Source of the DNA: Actinomycetota bacterium
GTDB lineage: Bacteria > Actinomycetota > Thermoleophilia > RBG-16-64-13
Assembly (NCBI GenBank): GCA_003157225.1
Contig: PMIZ01000093.1
Span: forward strand, 1 to 10,778
Direction: 5' to 3'
Length of the DNA stretch: 10,778 nucleotides
The notes beneath the pieces were generated by a model. It was not told where the DNA came from. It searched no databases and saw nothing but the letters and a program-made list of their open reading frames with translations. Below are positions 6,289-10,778 of the stretch, piece after piece; position 1 is the stretch's first letter, and each line of letters begins with the position of its first letter. A program made the translations under genes and the position numbers.

Positions 6289-7200
6289 ATCAGTACTTAC
6301 ACCATCTCAGCCCTGGAGCGCGCGACTGGTGTTCCGCGCAGCACGATCCACTTCTACATCGGCGAGGAACTGCTCCCGCGCCCCGCGAAAACGGCCGCCA
6401 GCCGATCCCTCTACTCGGAGGATCATGTCGAGCTGCTACAGGCGATCAACAATCTCAAGCAGTCGGGTCTATCGCTTGCCGAGATCAAGGAGGAGTTGAA
6501 GCACGATCTCGCCCGCACGAGCGGGAGTGGAGTTGACCTGGCAACGCGTGAGTACGGGCGCGTCCGCGCGGAGATAATCGCGGCGGCCACGCAGCAGTTC
6601 GTCGCCAACGGGTACGAAGAGACGCACGTGGCCACGATTGTCAAGAAGATCGGCACGACTCCTCACGTCTTCTATAGCCACTTTGCCAGCAAGCACCAGC
6701 TTCTGGCGGAGTGCTTCAGGGCGATGGTGGAATGCAATCTCCAGGCGGTGGAGACCAAGCTGGAGACCACTCCCGATCTAGCCGAGAGACTCTTGGCCCG
6801 CCTGGCCTCGAACGCCGCGCTTCACACGCTTCAGTCCGAGGCCGTCTCGTTGATCAGGGCAGGAACGTCGGAACCTCCGAACGAGGTGCCCAACGCCTTG
6901 ATCCATACGTATGCAAGGATCGTCGAGCGCGTGGCGGCTGACATTCAGGCGATGCGCCTCCCCGGCGCGCCTACTCCCGCCGTACCCATCGAGTTGCTCG
7001 CCTATAGCATGCTGGGCGCCTACGACAACACCCAATTTCGGGCGTCATGGGACGACAAGTACGTTCGCGCCGACCTGTTCCGCGCGCACATGTGGCTGTA
7101 CCTGGCAGTACGCGCGGCGCTGGACGGGCGAGTCGACATAGACAGTGAGGTCAAGCGCTATGAAGCGCTCATCCAAGGAGCGGCTTCGGGCGGAGGATAG
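6289..7200 (+). CDS. MerR-type DNA-binding domain fused to a TetR-family regulator, atypical ATC start
   Basis: The reading frame from 6289 encodes 303 residues with two DNA-binding modules. Residues 4-69 are a MerR-type winged helix: TYTISALERATGVPRSTIHF, then YIGEELLPRP, SLYSEDHVELLQAI and LSLAEIKEEL. After a short linker, residues 93-141 are a TetR helix-turn-helix: RAEIIAAATQQFVANGYEET, HVATIVKKIGTTPHVFYSHF and ASKHQLLAECF. Residues 145-303 are an all-helical region, as in TetR ligand and dimer domains. No ATG, GTG or TTG lies between the in-frame TAA at 6244 and the MerR domain. ATC at 6289 occupies the position where MerR proteins start and has GGGAGG four bases upstream. Without it, the next usable start is TTG at 6496, giving a 234-residue TetR-only protein. 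Possible explanations are a rare start, a start-codon mutation, or a sequence error. It probably regulates the divergent hyu operon; the ligand is unknown. Confidence 0.75.
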   Translation: MSTYTISALERATGVPRSTIHFYIGEELLPRPAKTAASRSLYSEDHVELLQAINNLKQSGLSLAEIKEELKHDLARTSGSGVDLATREYGRVRAEIIAAATQQFVANGYEETHVATIVKKIGTTPHVFYSHFASKHQLLAECFRAMVECNLQAVETKLETTPDLAERLLARLASNAALHTLQSEAVSLIRAGTSEPPNEVPNALIHTYARIVERVAADIQAMRLPGAPTPAVPIELLAYSMLGAYDNTQFRASWDDKYVRADLFRAHMWLYLAVRAALDGRVDIDSEVKRYEALIQGAASGGG

Positions 7201-7347
7201 TTGCGCCGCTTTGCATCGCTGGCTGCCGACAGCTCGGCGTGCCGCATGAGCAGGGCGCGAGATCTCACTGCGCCGCTCGTTCTGCGCCACGGATGAACCC
7301 GATTGTTCACCCGGCTGCTCGGTGACATAGCGTTGAGAGCTCCCTAG

Positions 7348-7371
7348 AAATCCCGCAAAGGCCGGGTCTTT
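7348..7371. terminator. Weak candidate terminator between convergent regulator genes
   Basis: CCCG-CAAAGGC-CGGG forms a four-base GC stem, with A residues before it and TCTTT after it. It could work weakly in either direction between the convergent regulator genes. The stem is short. In the rest of the 212-bp gap (7201-7412) I see only a small T-less hairpin at 7225-7238 (GCCGA-CAGC-TCGGC) and no gene. Confidence 0.3.
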
Positions 7372-7412
7372 GTTGCCGGAATCGGCCCACCCAGCGAAAG
7401 GTCGGAGAAAGG

Positions 7413-8045
7413 CTAGCCTTCCCCTTCCGACGGCTGTTCCGGACGGAAGGAGTCGAGCAGGCGCTTAAGATTGCGGGCCAAAGCGCCTTCAACGACCAGT
7501 TGTTCGCCTCCCAGCAGGAACGCGATGTCCTCTATCCAGACGTGAGCGAGCATGGCCCAGGCAACGTCTGCCGAGTCGATGTCTACGCGAATGCTGCCCT
7601 GCCGCTTGCCTTCCTCGGCTAGGTCCACCAGCCTCGGGTACAACTTGATCCGGGCTAGATTCAATTGGTCGGCCAGCTCGGGCCTATCGGCGACGGCAAC
7701 CTCAAGAAAGAACGGCCTTACGACCGTGCTCAAGTTGTCTTTCGCCCAGGCGTGGTGGCTGGCTCCGAGCGTTTCCAGCCGGAGCAGCACGTCGGGGTCG
7801 TGTGCGGTATGAAGCCAGTCCGTCGACCTCTCGGCGGCTTGCCTGTTGGCCTCATCGAGTAAGGCAGCCCGGCTGTAAAAATGCCGGTACAGTGCGCCGG
7901 GCGTAAGCCCAACGGCTGCGGCGATCCGCGAGACGGTGGTGCCTTCCAGGCCGTATTCTCCCAGAAGCTCTAGTGTCGCTTCGATTATCTCTTGCCGGCG
8001 CTCCGACTGGCTCTTTCGGATGTGTCTCTTCACATAACTTGACAT
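7413..8045 (-). CDS. TetR/AcrR-family transcriptional regulator
   Basis: A 210-residue protein, the normal TetR length. Residues 16-62 are the TetR helix-turn-helix: RRQEIIEATLELLGEYGLEG, then TTVSRIAAAVGLTPGALYRHF and YSRAALLDEA. The remainder is helical, with VAWAMLAHVWIEDIAFLLGG typical of a C-terminal dimer and ligand domain; the ligand is unknown. The ATG at 8045 has GGAAGG about ten bases upstream. The basic start KRHIRKSQSERRQ is common for this family. The gene is convergent with the MerR-TetR gene and divergent from livH, so it most likely controls the importer, itself, or both, through the 8046-8240 intergenic region. It is an ordinary single-domain-pair TetR, unlike its neighbour. 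Confidence 0.9.
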   Translation of the reverse strand: MSSYVKRHIRKSQSERRQEIIEATLELLGEYGLEGTTVSRIAAAVGLTPGALYRHFYSRAALLDEANRQAAERSTDWLHTAHDPDVLLRLETLGASHHAWAKDNLSTVVRPFFLEVAVADRPELADQLNLARIKLYPRLVDLAEEGKRQGSIRVDIDSADVAWAMLAHVWIEDIAFLLGGEQLVVEGALARNLKRLLDSFRPEQPSEGEG

Positions 8046-8080
8046 GGCATCTGGCCCTTCCCGCTTTTCTCCCGAGGCGC

Positions 8081-8108
8081 ATTATGCCTGAAACAGCCCC
8101 TGGCGAAA
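8081..8108 (-). promoter_or_regulatory. Weak candidate promoter of the TetR gene
   Basis: On the minus strand TTTCGC (8108-8103), 16 bases, then CATAAT (8086-8081). The -10 matches five of six consensus positions but the -35 only three. It is the best candidate I see for the TetR gene starting at 8045. Confidence 0.25.
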
Positions 8109-8114
8109 GGCCGC

Positions 8115-8144
8115 TTGACAAGCCTACAGCATCCAGGGTAGTTT
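8115..8144 (+). promoter_or_regulatory. Candidate promoter of the livH operon
   Basis: A perfect TTGACA at 8115-8120 lies inside the 11-base palindrome GCTTGACAAGC (8113-8123). The best -10, TAGTTT at 8139-8144, is poor (three of six) with an 18-base spacer, so the promoter may need an activator. The leader to the livH start would be about 90 bases. Confidence 0.4.
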
Positions 8145-8176
8145 AGTAAATTGCTTTTACGAAAACTACTTTTACT
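8139..8176. promoter_or_regulatory. Candidate operator with GTAAA/TTTAC boxes upstream of livH
   Basis: GTAAA (8146-8150), a five-base spacer TTGCT, then TTTAC (8156-8160) form a perfect inverted repeat. A further TTTAC lies at 8171-8175. The boxes overlap or follow the weak -10 of the livH promoter. The same GTAAA pentamer occurs three times in the hyu divergent region (6126-6160). Repression by a TetR-type protein would fit, but this is inference. Confidence 0.4.
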
Positions 8177-8240
8177 CTGTTGGTCGGCTCGTTCCTTGTC
8201 GAGGAACACGGCTCTTGAGGTGGACGAGTAGGGGGCGACG

Positions 8241-9119
8241 TTGGCCAAGTGGATCCAGCTTCTGGTGACCGGCATCACCGTCGGCAGCATCTACTCGCTG
8301 ATCGCGCTCGGCTACGTCACTATCTACCGGACCTCACGCATCGTGAACATGGCCCAGGGCGCGTTCGTCATGTTCGGCGGGTTCTTCGCCTACTCGTTGC
8401 TTTCGGAGCTCGGTCTCCCGTATTGGCTTTCGGCCATCCTCTCCATCATCGGGGTCGTGATCCTCTCGGCGGTGATGTACCTGCTGGTCCTGCGGCCGCT
8501 GGTGAAGATCTCTCTGGTGTCGATCATTCTCGCCACCATGGCACTCAGCATCCTCTTCGAGAACTTCTCGCTGCTTCGCTGGGGAGGCTATGGCAAGAGC
8601 GTCCCGGCCTTCAGCGGTGACAAAGCGCTGTTCGTAGGCAAGGTGGCGGTCTTTCCGCAGAGTCTGTGGGTAATCGGCCTCATGATCGTGGTGCTCGTCG
8701 GCCTCTGGGCTCTCACCAACCGCACCCGGGTGGGCAAGCAGATGACGGCGACCGCCAATGACCCCGGCGCCGCCAGCCTGTCGGGGGTCAACACCGGGCG
8801 GATGATCATCCTCGCCTTCGCTATCTCGGCGGCGATCGGAGCCCTCGGAGGCATCGCGGTCTCACCCATCAGCTCCACCAACTACCTGTCCGGGGGCATC
8901 TACGCGCTGTCGGGGTTCGTCGCCGCGATACTCGGCGGATGGGGATCGAGTACGGGGGCCGTCGTGGGCGGGCTCGCGCTCGGCATCATCCAGTCGCTGG
9001 TCACCGGCTTCCTGCCCGCCGGCTATCAGGACGCGATCGCCTACGCCATCCTCATCCTGGTCCTCTACCTCAGACCGGGGGGCATCTTGGGCGTGCCACA
9101 GAGCGAGGGGGAGGCGTGA
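8241..9119 (+). CDS. livH: Branched-chain amino acid-type ABC transporter permease (LivH)
   Basis: A 292-residue inner-membrane permease of the LivH type, normal in length and with about eight hydrophobic segments. Family features are the N-terminal GITVGSIYSLIALGYVTIYR, then RIVNMAQGAFVMFGGF, the middle segment RVGKQMTATANDPGAASLSG, the segment SAAIGALGGIAVSP, and LRPGGILGVP at the C-terminus. With LivM, LivG, LivF and a periplasmic or lipid-anchored binding protein, it imports branched-chain amino acids or, in many homologues, amides, urea, aromatic acids or other small carboxylates. The start is TTG at 8241 with GGGGG five bases upstream; no ATG is near. Its stop overlaps the next start by one base (TGATG). 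No binding-protein gene lies next to it in the window, so LivK must be downstream or elsewhere. The hydrophobic pattern and motifs make the family certain. The substrate is unknown. Confidence 0.93.
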   Translation: MAKWIQLLVTGITVGSIYSLIALGYVTIYRTSRIVNMAQGAFVMFGGFFAYSLLSELGLPYWLSAILSIIGVVILSAVMYLLVLRPLVKISLVSIILATMALSILFENFSLLRWGGYGKSVPAFSGDKALFVGKVAVFPQSLWVIGLMIVVLVGLWALTNRTRVGKQMTATANDPGAASLSGVNTGRMIILAFAISAAIGALGGIAVSPISSTNYLSGGIYALSGFVAAILGGWGSSTGAVVGGLALGIIQSLVTGFLPAGYQDAIAYAILILVLYLRPGGILGVPQSEGEA

Positions 9120-10778
9120 TGAAGGCGCCGGAGGCCCAGGTCCAGGCGGCGCGCGGTTCCTTCTGGATCCGGCGCAAAGCCTTCCTCCTCAAGATCCTGC
9201 TGCTCGTCGTCCTGGTCGTCTGGCCGCTTCTCTACCCGAACGGCTACACCATGCGCATCATGACGACCGGCGGCCTGTTCACCATGCTCACCGTGGCCGT
9301 TGTCGTGATCCTCGGCCAGGCGGGCCAGCTTTCGTTCGCCCACTCGGCTTTCTACGGCATCGGCGCGTACACCGCCGCGCTTCTTGCCATGAAGGCCTCC
9401 GTTCCCACTCTCCCGGCGCTCATCATCGGGGCGCTCGTGGCCGGGATCATCGCACTCATCGTCGGTCGGCCGGTGCTCAAACTGCGCTACTTCTACCTGG
9501 CGCTCGCGACGATCGGCCTCGGCCAGATCGTTCTGGTCCTGGTGACCCAACTACGCACGATCACCGGATCAGAGATGGGCCTCGCCCCGATCCCAAATCT
9601 CAAGATTCTCGGCTTCACCTTTGCCTCGAACCTGCGCCAGTACTACCTGATCTGGGTGATCGCCGCGCTCGTGGTCCTCTTCGTGGACCGCGCCCTTAAG
9701 TACCGCATGGGCCGGGCACTCCGCGGTATCGCGACGAGTGAGATCGCCTCCTCGACACTGGGCGTGCGGACCGCGAACTGGAAACTCCTGGCCTTCGTCA
9801 CCAGTGCGGTCATCTGCGGCTTGGCCGGCGGGCTATTCGCGTTCATCACTCTGGCCATCACCCCGGGCTCCTTCACGTTCTCGACCGCCATCCTTCCCAT
9901 CGTGATGATGATGATCGGGGGCGGCTCGGTCTGGGGCGCCGTGGTGGGGGCCATCATCATGACCTGGGTCATCAACGGGTTCACGAGCATCCAGCAGTAC
10001 ACGGGCGTCGCCTACTCCCTCATCATGGTTCTTCTCTTGATCTTTCTGCCCGCCGGGCTTGCGCTGCGTCCGGATCAGCGGGCGCGGCTGAAGGCCGTGT
10101 TCAAGAGGGAGAAGCTCAAGGAACCTCCGCTCGCAGGGGCATCCTTGCTGGTCGCAAGCGCTGGCGAGGAGCCGGGGCCTGGAGCCTCCGCGCAGCCGCT
10201 AGCCACCTCCGCGCGGCCGCTAGCCGCGAGACCCGCCGGCGGAACCGCGCGGGCACTCCTCGAAGCTGAGGGCCTGTCGGTGTATTTTGGTGGGCTGAAA
10301 GCCGTCGACCGGGTTTCGCTCGAGGTGCCCGCCGGAGGGATAGTCGCACTCATCGGCCCTAACGGGGCAGGCAAGACGACCTTCTTCAACGCCGTCAGCC
10401 GTCTCCAGAAGCTGACCACCGGCACCGTTCATTTCGCCGGCAAGGACGTCACTCGTCTCTCGACTGCCGACACGGCCCGTTTGGGCATGGCCCGCACCTT
10501 CCAGAACCTTCGCATCTACCCCAACATGACCGTCATCGAGAACGTTCTCGTCGGCTGCCATCGGCACGAGCGGTCCGGACTTTGGGCCGGGGGATTGGGT
10601 CTGCCGCATCAGCGAAGAGAGGAGAAGCGGTCGCGGGAACGGGCCACAAGGGCCCTTACTTCTGTCGGGCTGGAGTCGATGGCCGACCTGCCTGCAGCGA
10701 GTCTTCCCTATGGCTCCCAGCGTTTGGTGGAGATCGCTCGCGCCTTGGCGTCCGAACCGCAACTGCTGCTGCTCGACG
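9119..10778 (+). CDS. LivM permease-LivG ATPase fusion, C-terminus cut by window edge
   Basis: One uninterrupted frame of 553 codons runs to the window edge. Residues 1-330 are a LivM permease: hydrophobic segments from residue 20 on, GQAGQLSFAHSAFYGIGAYT at 66-85, LKLRYFYLALATIGLGQIV, and YRMGRALRGIATSEIASSTL. Residues about 340-380 are an Ala/Pro-rich linker. From about residue 380 it is a LivG ATPase, opening with LLEAEGLSVYFGGLKAVDRV. It has Walker A GPNGAGKTT at 413-421, the Q-loop TFQNLRIYPNMT with Gln462, signature LPYGSQRLVEIARAL at 529-543 (Ser in the LSGGQ-like motif), and the Walker B start LLLLD at the edge. LivM and LivG are normally separate; here membrane and nucleotide-binding domains are joined covalently. 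The ATG overlaps the livH stop, so coupling is expected. I checked the linker codon by codon and found no stop. Confidence 0.9.
   Translation, partial: MKAPEAQVQAARGSFWIRRKAFLLKILLLVVLVVWPLLYPNGYTMRIMTTGGLFTMLTVAVVVILGQAGQLSFAHSAFYGIGAYTAALLAMKASVPTLPALIIGALVAGIIALIVGRPVLKLRYFYLALATIGLGQIVLVLVTQLRTITGSEMGLAPIPNLKILGFTFASNLRQYYLIWVIAALVVLFVDRALKYRMGRALRGIATSEIASSTLGVRTANWKLLAFVTSAVICGLAGGLFAFITLAITPGSFTFSTAILPIVMMMIGGGSVWGAVVGAIIMTWVINGFTSIQQYTGVAYSLIMVLLLIFLPAGLALRPDQRARLKAVFKREKLKEPPLAGASLLVASAGEEPGPGASAQPLATSARPLAARPAGGTARALLEAEGLSVYFGGLKAVDRVSLEVPAGGIVALIGPNGAGKTTFFNAVSRLQKLTTGTVHFAGKDVTRLSTADTARLGMARTFQNLRIYPNMTVIENVLVGCHRHERSGLWAGGLGLPHQRREEKRSRERATRALTSVGLESMADLPAASLPYGSQRLVEIARALASEPQLLLLD
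10185..10226 (+). repeat. 21-bp tandem duplication in the LivM-LivG linker
   Basis: Two adjacent 21-base units (10185-10205 and 10206-10226) match at 19 of 21 positions, differing by A to G at unit positions 10 and 21. Each adds seven residues, giving SAQPLAT followed by SARPLAA in the flexible linker. The unit is a multiple of three, so copy-number change would lengthen or shorten the linker without breaking the frame. Confidence 0.75.

Noticed and set aside
6194..6536. Plus-strand open frames from ATG 6194 and ATG 6273 as separate small genes
   Set aside because: Their products show no recognisable domain, and they overlap the MerR-encoding frame, which has clear winged-helix motifs. They were kept only as possible sources of a start through an indel.
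6496..7200. Annotating the regulator only as a 234-residue TetR protein starting at TTG 6496
   Set aside because: The same frame upstream encodes an intact MerR-type domain without stops. The TTG lies at the end of that domain, and AAGGAGGAG directly before it leaves only two bases of spacing.
7201..7412. A small gene or RNA between the convergent regulators
   Set aside because: No open frame with a ribosome binding site was found, only weak short hairpins (7225-7238, 7294-7309, 7348-7371).
9065..10762. Minus-strand open frames opposite livM-livG (9065-9550, 9643-10002, 10075-10425, 10220-10762)
   Set aside because: They are antisense to an uninterrupted plus-strand frame carrying LivM and ABC ATPase motifs. 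Their products look like GC-rich shadows.
1..10778. CRISPR array, tRNA, rRNA, transposase or phage genes
   Set aside because: No regularly spaced repeats, no cloverleaf-like conserved segments and no transposase or integrase motifs were seen. The only repeats are the palindromic element, the 30-bp inverted repeat and the 21-bp tandem duplication already listed.

Overview
The window is GC-rich bacterial DNA with tightly packed genes. It has canonical TTGACA-type promoters, GGAGG-type ribosome binding sites, long antisense open frames and a LivM-LivG fusion. Together these suit a high-GC Gram-positive or related phylum such as Actinomycetota or Chloroflexota. That placement is a weak inference and no marker gene is present.

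Left part (1-6024, minus strand). A four-gene operon runs leftward: an Asp/Glu/hydantoin-racemase family protein, HyuA (ATP-dependent hydantoinase/oxoprolinase A subunit), HyuB (B subunit), and an FAD-dependent oxidoreductase cut by the left edge. Spacings are 30 bp, 1 bp and a 4-bp overlap, so the genes are almost certainly co-transcribed. The set suggests ATP-dependent opening of a cyclic amide or imide (hydantoin, oxoproline or a relative), with isomer interconversion and a redox step. The substrate cannot be read from sequence. HyuB carries a 159-bp imperfect palindrome (2565-2723), exactly 53 codons with no stop, which resembles a mobile palindromic repeat inserted in frame.

Middle (6025-8240). 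A divergent promoter region (6073-6193) has back-to-back TTGACA-N17 promoters around an AT-rich core with GTAAA boxes. To its right on the plus strand is a regulator joining an N-terminal MerR-type DNA-binding domain to a full TetR-type regulator. Its frame has no ATG, GTG or TTG before the MerR domain; an ATC sits where the start is expected, behind a good ribosome binding site. Convergent to it, on the minus strand, is a second ordinary TetR regulator. A second divergent intergenic region (8046-8240) follows and also contains a CTTGACAAG -35 and GTAAA/TTTAC boxes.

Right part (8241-10778, plus strand). A branched-chain-amino-acid-type ABC importer begins with the permease livH. A one-base-overlapping fusion of the second permease (LivM) and its ATPase (LivG) follows and runs off the right edge at Walker B. 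The fusion linker contains a 21-bp tandem duplication.

The layout fits a catabolic locus: an importer, two local regulators and a ring-opening pathway. The link between the importer and the hydantoinase operon is inferred from position and shared promoter motifs only.
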